From NCBI GenBank assembly GCA_938036655.1, contig CALHQS010000063.1:1-16689 (forward strand): DNA of 16,689 bases. Reading direction: 5' to 3'. The notes beneath the pieces were generated by a model. It was not told the DNA's origin. It worked only from the letters and a program-made list of their open reading frames with translations, and searched no databases. This DNA is from an uncultured Candidatus Altimarinota bacterium (GTDB lineage: Bacteria > Patescibacteriota > Gracilibacteria > BD1-5 > UBA2023). Positions 1-7,244 of this stretch are shown here, in pieces. Position numbers and translations under genes: made by a program. How positions within the stretch are numbered: position 1 is the stretch's first letter; every line of letters starts with the position of its first letter.

Positions 1-42
1 AAATTCTCGGAAAATAAATCCAAATTTTTTAAATTATTTTTT

Positions 43-1857
43 ATGACAACTTATCGAAATATTGCGATTATCGCGCACGTAGACCATGGGAAAACAACGC
101 TTGTGGATGCGCTTCTCAAGCAGTCTGGAACATTTCGTGAAAACGAAGATGTGGGGACGGGAATTATGGATTCTAATGATCAGGAAAAAGAACGCGGAAT
201 TACGATTTATGCTAAAAATACGGCCGTAACCTACAAGGATACAAAAATTAATATCGTGGATACTCCGGGGCATGCAGACTTTGGTTCTGAAGTGGAGCGC
301 GTTTTGCGTATGGTGGATAGTGTGTGTCTTGTGGTAGATGCCTACGAAGGTCCAATGCCTCAGACAAAATTTGTACTTAAAAAAGCGCTTGAACTCGGTC
401 TTAATCCGCTCGTTGTAATCAACAAAATTGACAAACCAACGGCTCGCCCAGATGAAGTGATTGATATGCTTTTTGATCTCTTTATTCAACTTGGAGCCAC
501 TGATGAGCAGGCCAATATTATTGATGGTCGAATCGTGTATACGATTGCGCGTGATGGTATCGCTAAGACAGATTTATCAGATACATCCGACAATATTTAT
601 CCACTTTTTGATACAATTCTTGCCAAAGTAGATGAAGCACCAAATGATACGACAAAACCATTTAAAATGCAGATTGCAAGCCTTGCATACGACAATTATG
701 TTGGACGTATGGGTATCGGTCGCGTGTATGAAGGAAAGGTGAAAGTGGGGGAAACTGTGACAATCATTGGAAATGATGGGGCTCGTCGTACTGGAAAAAT
801 TTCAAAAGTGTACACTTCTATGGGCCTCAAAAAAATTGAAGTTCCCGAAGGTGAAGCCGGAGATATTATTACTATCGCGGGAATCCCAGATATTTATGTA
901 GGTGAAACAATTGTTGCAGATCCAAATGCTGAGCCAATGCCAGCAATTACGATTGATGAGCCAACTTTGACGATGGAATTTTTGGTGAATGATTCTCCAT
1001 TTGCTGGAAAAGAAGGAAAATTCGTGACTTCTCGCCAGATTCGTGATCGTCTTGAAAAAGAAACAGAAATGAATGTAGGTCTCAAAATTGACTTTGAAAA
1101 TTCTGACGGAAATTCGTATAAAGTTTCTGGACGCGGAGAATTGCACTTGTCAGTGCTGGTAGAAACGATGCGTCGTGAAGGATTTGAATTGCAGGTAGGT
1201 TCTCCACAGGTGATTTTCCATGAAATTGACGGAAAAAAACAAGAACCAATTGAAAATGTGGTGATGTGGGTTCCTGAAGAAACTTCTGGTGCGATTTTTG
1301 AAATGCTCGGAAAACGCAAGGGTATCGTGAAAAATATGCTCACAGAAAATGGAATTACGAATATGGAATTTGAAGTTCCAACTCGCGGACTTCTTGGCTT
1401 TCGTTCTCGCTTTACGATCGAAACCAAGGGTGAAGGTATCGTGTATTCTTCATTTGATCGATACGATGATTATAAAGGGCCAATCGAAAAGCGTGATGTG
1501 GGTTCTATGATTTCTGGATTCAATGGAACAGCGATGGCATTTTCTCTTTGGAATCTTGAAGATCGTGGTCCGATTTTGATTGAACCAGGAACAGAAGTAT
1601 ACGAAGGGATGATTGTTGGGGAGCATTTGAAAGGTTCTGATTTGGTGGTAAACCCAACAAAAAATAAACAACTCACGAATATGCGTGCGTCTGGTGCTGA
1701 TGAAGCGATTCGTTTGACTCCAATCCGTAAAATGACACTAGAAGATTGTATTGATTACATCGGTGATGACGAATATGTAGAAGTAACACCAACTTCGCTT
1801 CGTCTTCGAAAAAAGTGGCTTACAGAAAACGAGCGCAAGAAAAATAAATCAAACTAA
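43..1857 (+). CDS. typA: Translational GTPase TypA/BipA
   Basis: This 604-aa protein is a full-length TypA/BipA, a ribosome-binding GTPase of the EF-G family that acts in ribosome assembly and stress adaptation. The G-domain motifs are all present: AHVDHGKTT at residues 11-19, RGIT at 51-54, DTPGH at 73-77 and NKID at 127-130. The rest follows TypA order: beta-barrel domain II, an EF-G-III/V-like part containing GRGELHLSVLVETMRREG, and the TypA-specific C-terminal domain ending in a basic tail. There is no in-frame TGA. The ATG at 43 fits the family N-terminus (MTTYRNIAIIAHVDHGK) and follows a T-rich leader with no Shine-Dalgarno sequence. The stop codon overlaps the first arm of the terminator. 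The upstream neighbour lies outside the window. Confidence 0.98.
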   Translation: MTTYRNIAIIAHVDHGKTTLVDALLKQSGTFRENEDVGTGIMDSNDQEKERGITIYAKNTAVTYKDTKINIVDTPGHADFGSEVERVLRMVDSVCLVVDAYEGPMPQTKFVLKKALELGLNPLVVINKIDKPTARPDEVIDMLFDLFIQLGATDEQANIIDGRIVYTIARDGIAKTDLSDTSDNIYPLFDTILAKVDEAPNDTTKPFKMQIASLAYDNYVGRMGIGRVYEGKVKVGETVTIIGNDGARRTGKISKVYTSMGLKKIEVPEGEAGDIITIAGIPDIYVGETIVADPNAEPMPAITIDEPTLTMEFLVNDSPFAGKEGKFVTSRQIRDRLEKETEMNVGLKIDFENSDGNSYKVSGRGELHLSVLVETMRREGFELQVGSPQVIFHEIDGKKQEPIENVVMWVPEETSGAIFEMLGKRKGIVKNMLTENGITNMEFEVPTRGLLGFRSRFTIETKGEGIVYSSFDRYDDYKGPIEKRDVGSMISGFNGTAMAFSLWNLEDRGPILIEPGTEVYEGMIVGEHLKGSDLVVNPTKNKQLTNMRASGADEAIRLTPIRKMTLEDCIDYIGDDEYVEVTPTSLRLRKKWLTENERKKNKSN

Positions 1858-1880
1858 AAATCCTCGAAAGAGGATTTTTT
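1856..1880 (+). terminator. Rho-independent terminator of typA
   Basis: A ten-base-pair stem (AAAAATCCTC with GAGGATTTTT) closes on a GAAA tetraloop, and the 3' arm runs into six T. The 5' arm begins inside the TAA stop codon of typA. Confidence 0.92.
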
Positions 1881-1926
1881 ATTTTGGCATTGAAAGACAT
1901 TGCTAAAATTTTCCTCGCACAAACCT

Positions 1927-1954
1927 TTGACAAATTCAAAATTTTCTATATTAT
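1927..1954 (+). promoter_or_regulatory. Distal infB promoter
   Basis: A consensus -35 TTGACA (1927-1932) is followed after 16 bases by TATTAT (1949-1954), five of six matches to a sigma-70 type -10 box. It lies between the typA terminator and infB. Confidence 0.6.
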
Positions 1955-1998
1955 ACGGTTCGTATTTTCGTGTAAGTTATCAAATCGTTTTGTCTTTT

Positions 1999-2027
1999 TT
2001 GACAAAAGCGAATTTTTTAATTATAAG
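1999..2027 (+). promoter_or_regulatory. Proximal infB promoter
   Basis: TTGACA (1999-2004) and TATAAG (2022-2027) are separated by 17 bases, the optimal spacing. Transcription would start near 2034, giving a leader of about 27 bases before the infB ATG. Together with the distal promoter this makes a tandem pair. Confidence 0.7.
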
Positions 2028-2060
2028 GCGTTATGAACCTTTACACATAACTTTTTTTCA

Positions 2061-4658
2061 ATGGCTCCTAAAAAAAATCTCGTTTCCGATACTGTTCAGG
2101 ATGATTACTATGCCAATATTTCCCAAGATAACAGCGCTCCTGAGGCTGAAAAAGAAGGGAAAAAAGCGATAAAAATTAAGAAAAAACCTGTCATCAAAAA
2201 AGCTGAAAATCCAGCTGCTGACAGCGATTCAACTGAAAAAAAGCCAAAAATTGTTGCCAAAAAAGTCACAAAGTCTGAAGAAAAAAATCTTGAGGCTCCT
2301 TCTGTTGTGACCAAAAAAATTGCAGAAAAACCGCAGAAAAAATCTGAGCCGAAAACTGATTCTACTGAACATGCGAGTCAGGATTTGTTGCGTTCTGTGA
2401 TGTCTCGCCAAGCCAAAAACACGACAAATACAGAAAAAACCGAATCGGCGCCAGCCATTTCGTTCGCGCAGGCGACGACTTTTAAGCCGCTTGAAAATCG
2501 CCCTGTGATGAAAACTCCCGAAGAAGAACGCCGCGAAGCTCGCAAAAATCGCCGCAAAAATCGTGGAGAAAATACGAATGCACAGCCAAATTCTCAGCGT
2601 CCAAAAAATAAAAACCCAAATCCTCAGAATTCTCAAAATAATAATTCTGAAAAACGCCTTCGAGATGATGCAAAGCCGATGTTTCAGCGTGACATTGGCT
2701 ACTCAACGCCAGTTCGTGATGGAACTGCTAAGAAAGGAAAAAACAAAAAACACTACGAAGACAAAAATACTCGAAATGTTGAGTTGGATGACGGAATTTT
2801 CCGCCGCGACAAAAAAATCAATTCCAAAAAGAAAAAAGAAAAATCTGTGGAAGAAATTTCTCAGGTGTTGACTGATAAGACTGGGCAGGAAGTTTCTATT
2901 CCAGAAAATATTTCTGTAAAAGAATTTTCTGATAAAATCGGTATTCCGGTTGCGAAGATTATCGGAGAATTGATGAAAAATGGAGTTCTCGTAACACTTA
3001 ATGCCTCGATTGATTTTGATACAAGTTATCTCATGGGTGAAACTTTTGGCATCAAAATTGTGCGAGAAGTTTCTGAAGATGTTTCGGTTTCTGACTTGAT
3101 GGAAGGGGATATTTCTTCGCTTCTTGGTGAAGAAAACCCAGAAGATTTGGAGCGTCGTCCGCCGATTATTTCGGTGATGGGGCATGTAGACCACGGAAAA
3201 ACTTCGATTTTGGACTACATTCGAAAATCCTCTGTAGCATCAGGAGAAGCGGGTGGAATCACTCAAAAAATTGGTGCGTATCAGGTGGAAAAAAATGGTC
3301 AAAAAATCACTTTCCTTGATACACCAGGGCATGAGGCCTTTACTATTATGCGTGCTCGTGGTGCCAAGTTGACTGATATTGCGGTGATTGTGGTGGCAGC
3401 CGACGAAGGAATGAAGCCACAGACAATTGAATCTATTTCTCATGCTCGTGAAGCGGGAGTGCCAATTATTGTGGCAGCCAACAAAATGGATAAGCCCGGT
3501 GCGAATCTTGATTTGATTCGTGGGCAAATGGCTGAACATGGCTTGCAGCCAGAAGACTGGGGTGGAGACACGGTGCTCGTGCCAGTTTCGGCTCATACGG
3601 GGCTTGGAATGGACAATTTGCTTGAAATGATTTTGTTACAGGCAGAAGTTCTTGAGCTCAAGGCTAATCCAAATCGTCCAGCTATTGCGACAGTGATTGA
3701 AGCCTCTTTGGATCCAAAATTGGGTTCGGTGGCCACAATTCTTGTCAATGCTGGTCAGATTCACAAAGGTGACAATATCGTGTGTGCGGGTGCGAGCGGG
3801 AAAGTTCGTACATTGAAAGATTATAATACAAAAAATATTGAAGTTGCTGGTCCATCTGTTCCGGTGCAGATTACGGGGCTTTCGAGTGTGGTAGAAGGTG
3901 GTGACATTTTGCAAGTAGTTTCGTCACCAGAAATCGCGACAAGCCGTGCCAAAGAATTTGCTCTTGCGAAAAACTCTAAATCGATTCATGCATTTGAAGG
4001 GGCTTCACTCAATATGCTCATGTCTCGTCTCAAATCTGGAGCGCTTAAGCAACTCAAGATTGTTCTCAAGACAGATTCTGGTGGATCACTTGAAGCGCTC
4101 AAGGCAGCACTTTCCAAGCTTTCAACCCCAGAAACACAAGTGACATTCATCCACTCAGCGGTGGGTGATGTGAATCAGTCAGATGTGATGATGGCAGGAA
4201 CCTCTCAGGCGCTTTTGATTGCATACAATGTGAGCGTGATTTCACAGGCAAAATCCGCACTTTCTCAGTCAAAAATTGAATTTATCGACAAAAAGGTGAT
4301 TTACCATATTTTGGAAAAAGTGGAGGCGATTATTACGGGAATGGTGGATCTCAAAATGGAAGAACAGGAACTTGGTGTTGCGAAAGTGAAGGCAATTTTC
4401 TATACAGGAAAAGGAAATTCTATGATGATTGTTGGACTGGGCGTAGAGGCTGGAAAAGTCGAACTGCGTGCCAAAGTTCGCGTGATTCGTGGCGATCACA
4501 AAGTTGGTTCTGGTGAAGTTGCCAATCTGAAAAAGGGTCCGCTTGATGTGAATGAAGCACTCGAAGGTGAAGAATGTGGTATCAACTTCAAAGGTGATGT
4601 GAAAATTGAGGTTGGCGACACTCTCGAATTCTACAAAATGGTACAAAGAAAAGCATAA
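2061..4658 (+). CDS. infB: Translation initiation factor IF-2
   Basis: IF-2 is the GTPase that brings initiator fMet-tRNA to the 30S subunit and promotes subunit joining. The 865-aa protein has a long charged, Lys/Asn-rich, low-complexity N-terminal region (about 1-260), then an IF-2N-like segment (about 275-335). The G domain carries GHVDHGKT at 374-381, DTPGH at 420-424 and NKMD at 474-477. Domains II, III and C2 follow, and the C2 region contains GVAKVKAIF and ends near EVGDTLEFYKM. Its length is usual for bacterial IF-2. There is no in-frame TGA. The gene stands alone with two promoters and a terminator, not in the nusA-infB-rbfA cluster common in other bacteria. The ATG follows a U-rich leader without a Shine-Dalgarno sequence. 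Confidence 0.98.
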   Translation: MAPKKNLVSDTVQDDYYANISQDNSAPEAEKEGKKAIKIKKKPVIKKAENPAADSDSTEKKPKIVAKKVTKSEEKNLEAPSVVTKKIAEKPQKKSEPKTDSTEHASQDLLRSVMSRQAKNTTNTEKTESAPAISFAQATTFKPLENRPVMKTPEEERREARKNRRKNRGENTNAQPNSQRPKNKNPNPQNSQNNNSEKRLRDDAKPMFQRDIGYSTPVRDGTAKKGKNKKHYEDKNTRNVELDDGIFRRDKKINSKKKKEKSVEEISQVLTDKTGQEVSIPENISVKEFSDKIGIPVAKIIGELMKNGVLVTLNASIDFDTSYLMGETFGIKIVREVSEDVSVSDLMEGDISSLLGEENPEDLERRPPIISVMGHVDHGKTSILDYIRKSSVASGEAGGITQKIGAYQVEKNGQKITFLDTPGHEAFTIMRARGAKLTDIAVIVVAADEGMKPQTIESISHAREAGVPIIVAANKMDKPGANLDLIRGQMAEHGLQPEDWGGDTVLVPVSAHTGLGMDNLLEMILLQAEVLELKANPNRPAIATVIEASLDPKLGSVATILVNAGQIHKGDNIVCAGASGKVRTLKDYNTKNIEVAGPSVPVQITGLSSVVEGGDILQVVSSPEIATSRAKEFALAKNSKSIHAFEGASLNMLMSRLKSGALKQLKIVLKTDSGGSLEALKAALSKLSTPETQVTFIHSAVGDVNQSDVMMAGTSQALLIAYNVSVISQAKSALSQSKIEFIDKKVIYHILEKVEAIITGMVDLKMEEQELGVAKVKAIFYTGKGNSMMIVGLGVEAGKVELRAKVRVIRGDHKVGSGEVANLKKGPLDVNEALEGEECGINFKGDVKIEVGDTLEFYKMVQRKA

Positions 4659-4670
4659 ATATATTAAATT

Positions 4671-4696
4671 AAAATCCCTATTAAGGGATTTTTTTT
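4671..4696 (+). terminator. Rho-independent terminator of infB
   Basis: The stem AAAATCCCT/AGGGATTTT with loop ATTA is followed by a run of T. It resembles the terminator elements that recur in the island downstream. Confidence 0.9.
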
Positions 4697-4704
4697 AAAG
4701 AAAC

Positions 4705-4736
4705 TTGACTTGAAAAAAACAAAAAAATGATATAAT
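4705..4736 (+). promoter_or_regulatory. Promoter of the first membrane-protein paralogue (extended -10)
   Basis: TGATATAAT (4728-4736) is a perfect extended -10 (TGN-TATAAT). TTGACT at 4705-4710 would have a 20-base spacer and TTGAAA at 4710-4715 a 15-base spacer, so the extended -10 probably does most of the work. Its layout is nearly repeated at 6095-6120 in front of the second paralogue. Confidence 0.65.
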
Positions 4737-4760
4737 TCTTTTGTTTTTTTAATTTTTATT

Positions 4761-5225
4761 ATGATTATATCTCAATATATTATAGCTTTATTAACACACG
4801 TTAGTACCTCTATGTTACTCGTGATTTTCATACTTATTATATTTGCTGGATTTTTACTCAAAAAATATTTAAAAAAATTTTTGCAAATGGATGTTACTTT
4901 TTCAACTTGAGTAAAGCTTACGCTCATTCCATCGTTACATTTTTATGTTACATATATTACTATTGTTATAGTATGTAGTATTATTGTGTATTTTATTCGA
5001 GACTCATTATTTGAAAATCATCAACTTGACTCATATGTGTTTTTTATGCCAATAGTATGATATCTTACCGCAATTGCTGTGTATTTTTTCTCACTCAAAA
5101 ATAAATTGATAAAAAATAGTGTTTCGCAAGAAATTGCAAAAGTGATTTCAGAAAATGTGACAAAATATTCTATCTGATTGTCCATTCTTTTATATTTTGC
5201 ATTTTCAATAACACAAAATCTATAA
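4761..5225 (+). CDS. Small four-helix membrane protein, paralogue 1 (UGA = Gly)
   Basis: Read with UGA as glycine, this is an intact 154-aa protein from ATG 4761 to TAA 5223-5225. TGA codons give Gly50 (4908-4910), Gly100 (5058-5060) and Gly139 (5175-5177). Four hydrophobic segments lie at about 17-35, 57-79, 92-110 and 136-151; a basic KKYLKKF stretch follows the first. It is clearly homologous to the protein at 6151-6603: both share IAVYFFSLK, an IAK.(2)E.VTKY stretch and matching helices. Gly50 and Gly139 align with Ala in the paralogue, and Gly100 aligns with Ser in an ungapped alignment. It uses many ATA (8) and TTA codons, unlike the neighbouring housekeeping genes. It has its own promoter and terminator. 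I recognise no family; the position suggests a partner of the adjacent peptidase or simply a duplicated membrane protein. Confidence 0.85.
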
Positions 5226-5239
5226 TATTTTTCTAAACT

Positions 5240-5260
5240 GTCCCTTTATTGGGATTTTTT
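5240..5260 (+). terminator. Terminator after paralogue 1
   Basis: A short GC-rich stem (GTCCC/GGGAT with one G-T pair, loop TTTAT-T) runs into six T. The stem is weaker than those of typA and infB. The 26-base block 5240-5265 is repeated with two mismatches at 6065-6090. Confidence 0.65.
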
Positions 5261-5269
5261 ATAAATTGT

Positions 5270-5300
5270 TTGACAAGACTATATATAATGTGAGTACTTT
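5270..5300 (+). promoter_or_regulatory. Candidate promoter of the C39-like peptidase gene
   Basis: A perfect -10 TATAAT lies at 5284-5289, but TTGACA at 5270-5275 is only 8 bases upstream and cannot be its partner. TTGACA could instead pair with TACTTT (5295-5300) over 19 bases. Which start is used is unclear; either gives a leader of roughly 25-40 bases. Confidence 0.4.
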
Positions 5301-5334
5301 ATTATTAACTATTTTTTATTATTAACAATTTTTT
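5301..5334 (+). repeat. Tandem 17-base direct repeat in the peptidase leader
   Basis: ATTATTAACTATTTTTT (5301-5317) is followed without a gap by ATTATTAACAATTTTTT (5318-5334), one mismatch in 17. The second copy ends directly at the ATG (5335), so the U-rich segment that normally precedes starts in this genome is doubled. Confidence 0.85.
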
Positions 5335-6006
5335 ATGTCAAATCGTGGTTTTGTTATTGTAGAGCCCATTGCTTGATATTGTTGAGTTGGCTGTTTTATG
5401 TGAATAATGAATTATTATTATAAAATGGCATTATGAACAAAAGATACTTATGATATGGCAACTTTACTTAAAATGTGAGAATTTAATTGGGAAGATAATT
5501 TTAATATACATTCTTTTAATATTTGATATTTTCTTGCAAGATTAAATTTTAGAATTACATATTTTGGTCAAGAAGTTGGTTGAAATGAAGAATTCGCCAA
5601 AGACCCTAAAAAATATTTTCAGGATAGAAATATTATATATTTTCCTGACCTTTCCATGAAAGATATACAAAATACATACAAAAAAATGAAGCAAGAAGAA
5701 AATATTTCTTTTGTTGAAAATCCTAATTTTGATTTATTTGAGCTTATTTCTCTTAAACAACACAGAAGTACTCTTTTTTTACTTTGAGGGGATTATTATA
5801 TCTTAAGAGGAGAAGAGCGACCAAAGGACGCTGCACATTCAGGTCATTATGTTGTTTGTAGTGGAATACGAGATGGAAAATTCGTAATTCACGACCCAGG
5901 CCCAGATATTAAAATGGAATATTTAGTTGATAAAGACACTCTTTATAAAGCAATGAGATATTATGGAGATAAAGAGATTACTTGTATGATGATAGAATAT
6001 GTATAA
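5335..6006 (+). CDS. C39-like papain-fold cysteine peptidase (UGA = Gly)
   Basis: With UGA as glycine an uninterrupted 223-aa protein appears; under the standard code it stops after 13 residues. Eight of about 19 glycines are UGA-encoded (residues 14, 17, 23, 34, 48, 64, 83, 151). GYCGVGCFMGIMNYY (14-28) matches the catalytic-cysteine helix of C39-like peptidases (C16, with the family's following Gly). GHYVVCSGIRDGKFVIHDPG (170-189) supplies the catalytic His (H171) and the Asp of the HDPG turn (D187). This is the order seen in Peptidase_C39_2-type and related guanylyl-cyclase-like (GUCD1) proteins. There is no signal peptide or membrane segment, and no ABC-transporter domain as in bacteriocin exporters. 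It is probably cytoplasmic. Substrate unknown. It lies between two paralogous membrane-protein genes, with its own terminator. Confidence 0.82.
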
Positions 6007-6064
6007 AATATCAATAATTTTTAACTCATATTCACAAAAATAATATTTTCTCAATATCTCAAAA

Positions 6065-6085
6065 GTCCCTTTATGGGGATTTTTT
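6065..6085 (+). terminator. Terminator after the peptidase gene
   Basis: A short stem (GTCCC with GGGGAT, loop TTTAT) is followed by six T. This is the second copy of the 26-base terminator block also found at 5240-5265. Confidence 0.65.
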
Positions 6086-6094
6086 ACAAAAAAC

Positions 6095-6120
6095 TTGATT
6101 TCAAAAAAAAATGATACAAT
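6095..6120 (+). promoter_or_regulatory. Promoter of the second membrane-protein paralogue (extended -10)
   Basis: TGATACAAT (6112-6120) is an extended -10. TTGATT (6095-6100) lies 14 bases upstream, shorter than optimal. The A-rich spacer and the following CTTTTGTTTTT match the promoter at 4705-4736. Confidence 0.6.
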
Positions 6121-6150
6121 GCTTTTGTTTTTATTTTCTTATCATTTTTT

Positions 6151-6603
6151 ATGTCTCACATTTCAGAGCTCATTACTTCATCCAGTCTGATGTTGCTGGA
6201 AAATATTTTGATTATCGTTCTTCTTTCAGGATTTTTACTCATCAAGTATATCAAAAAATTTCTCGAAAAAGATATTTCTTGGGCAACTGCATTGAAGCTC
6301 GTTTGTATTCCGGCGCTCTTCTTCTATATTACTTTCACGCTTACAATGATTCCTTTGATTGTAGTGTTACTTGTCGCGCCAGATTTGTTTGCTGATCATG
6401 GTATGGCTGATACTTATGCCTTTTTGTGGCCAGTGGGTTCTTGGCTTTTGTCAATTGCGGTATATTTTTTCTCCCTTAAAAAGAAATTGATGAACAATGG
6501 CGTTGCGGCTGATATTGCCAAAACAATGGCAGAATCCGTGACCAAGTATGCGATTGCACTGACTATTCTTATTATGTTTGCACTCGAATTTTTCCTCAAC
6601 TAA
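6151..6603 (+). CDS. Small four-helix membrane protein, paralogue 2
   Basis: This 150-aa protein is the paralogue of the one at 4761-5225. It has four hydrophobic segments at about 13-31, 51-76, 90-107 and 133-149, and the same basic stretch (KYIKKFLEK) after the first. The best conserved part is IAVYFFSLKKKL (102-113) through TKYAIALTIL (131-140). In contrast to its sister it has no TGA codon and no ATA codon, and uses CTT/CTC/ATT/GGT like the ribosomal genes. It has its own extended -10 promoter and a good terminator. I recognise no family, and function is not predictable from the sequence. Confidence 0.88.
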   Translation: MSHISELITSSSLMLLENILIIVLLSGFLLIKYIKKFLEKDISWATALKLVCIPALFFYITFTLTMIPLIVVLLVAPDLFADHGMADTYAFLWPVGSWLLSIAVYFFSLKKKLMNNGVAADIAKTMAESVTKYAIALTILIMFALEFFLN

Positions 6604-6627
6604 AATCCTGAAATAGGATTTTTTTAT
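6602..6627 (+). terminator. Terminator of paralogue 2
   Basis: The stem AAAATCCT/AGGATTTT with loop GAAAT is followed by a run of T. The 5' arm overlaps the TAA stop codon. Confidence 0.85.
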
Positions 6628-6639
6628 TTTTTAAAAAAG

Positions 6640-6666
6640 TTCACAATTTTTATTCTTTTTTGTGAA
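6640..6666 (+). repeat. Inverted repeat upstream of the ribosomal operon promoter
   Basis: TTCACAA (6640-6646) and TTGTGAA (6660-6666) are perfect inverted repeats separated by 13 T-rich bases. The arrangement resembles a dimeric regulator site, but in such AT-rich DNA it may be chance. Confidence 0.3.
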
Positions 6667-6705
6667 AATTTTGGAAAAAATGTCAAAAACTCTCAAAAAA
6701 ATCCC

Positions 6706-6769
6706 TTGACACTCGAAAAAAATTTTTTCTCATAAAAAAACTTGATTTTTTAAAAGAATTCTATATACT
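6706..6769 (+). promoter_or_regulatory. Promoter region of the infA-rpmF ribosomal operon
   Basis: The best promoter is TTGATT (6742-6747) with TATACT (6764-6769) across 16 bases, starting transcription near 6776 and leaving about a 35-base leader before infA. A second consensus -35, TTGACA at 6706-6711, lies upstream with only a poor -10 (CATAAA at 6731-6736, 19 bases), so a second start is possible but weaker. Confidence 0.7.
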
Positions 6770-6810
6770 GCGGTGGCTCTATTTTTAATAACTAGTTTTT
6801 ACGCATCAAT

Positions 6811-7065
6811 ATGCCGAAGGATGACAAAATCGAAGTAGAGGGTAAAGTCCTTAAAGCCCTTCCTTGAGCCATTTTTGAAGTTGAGCTTCCAGAAGCCTTC
6901 TCAAATATGGTTATTCGTGCGTATGTAAGTGGAAAGATGCAGAAGTATCTTATCCGACTTATTCCAGGAGATTCAGTGGTGGTAGAGTTGACCCCATATG
7001 ATCTCACCCGCGGCCGCATCGTCTTCAGAAAGCCAAATGCGAAAAAATCGGATATGAGCAAATAG
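6811..7065 (+). CDS. infA: Translation initiation factor IF-1 with an in-frame UGA glycine codon
   Basis: IF-1 is the small OB-fold protein that binds the 30S A site during initiation. The 84-aa product has the family's fingerprints: KVLKALPGAIFEVEL (12-26), SGKMQKYLIRLIPGD and VELTPYDLTRGRIVFR. Residue 19 is encoded by TGA (6865-6867) in the LPx turn, where other IF-1s have Asn or Gly, so the gene is readable only when UGA is glycine. It is the only in-frame UGA in the ribosomal operon. The gene starts at ATG 6811 and ends at TAG. It is first in the operon and followed by rpmJ, the usual infA-rpmJ-rpsM order of many bacteria. Confidence 0.96.
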
Positions 7066-7071
7066 TATTCC

Positions 7072-7100
7072 GTTATTTTTTGTGCAAAACAAAAAATAAC
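7072..7100 (+). repeat. Perfect 12-bp inverted repeat between infA and rpmJ
   Basis: GTTATTTTTTGT (7072-7083) pairs perfectly with ACAAAAAATAAC (7089-7100) around a GCAAA loop. There is no T-run afterwards, so it is not a standard terminator in this direction. It could be an RNase III processing site, an mRNA stabiliser or a protein-binding hairpin. Confidence 0.75.
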
Positions 7101-7125
7101 AATATTTATCTTAATTTTTCATTTT

Positions 7126-7239
7126 ATGAAAGTTCGTCCTTCAGTAAAAAAAATCTGTGATAAGTGTCGCATAATTCGACGAAAAGGTGTTGTGCGAGTA
7201 ATTTGTTCAGATCCAAAACATAAACAACGACAAGGATAA
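7126..7239 (+). CDS. rpmJ: 50S ribosomal protein bL36
   Basis: This 37-aa protein is bL36, a small zinc-ribbon protein of the large subunit. MKVRPSVKKICDKCRIIRRKG and the HKQRQG end match the family. The zinc ligands are kept: Cys11, Cys14, Cys27 and His32, i.e. the C+ form. The length is normal. It starts at ATG 7126 after a U-rich leader (TTTTTCATTTT) with no Shine-Dalgarno sequence, and ends at TAA 7237-7239. Confidence 0.97.
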   Translation: MKVRPSVKKICDKCRIIRRKGVVRVICSDPKHKQRQG

Positions 7240-7244
7240 ACTCT

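Noticed and set aside
34..1671. Antisense frames inside typA, including frames of 151 and 177 codons
   Set aside because: They lie wholly inside a conserved gene, have Phe/His/Asn-rich composition typical of reverse-complement reading, and match no family.
1900..2172. A 90-codon plus-strand frame overlapping the start of infB
   Set aside because: It covers both infB promoters and then runs out of frame into infB; composition looks like translated AT-rich noncoding DNA.
5270..5289. TTGACA and TATAAT at 5270-5289 as one ideal promoter
   Set aside because: The spacer is only 8 bases, far below the 15-20 needed, so the two boxes cannot be used together.
4761..6006. Region as a degenerate pseudogene area full of stop codons
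   Set aside because: All interruptions are TGA only; no TAA, TAG or frameshift interrupts either frame, and one frame aligns to an intact paralogue with TGA at small-residue sites.
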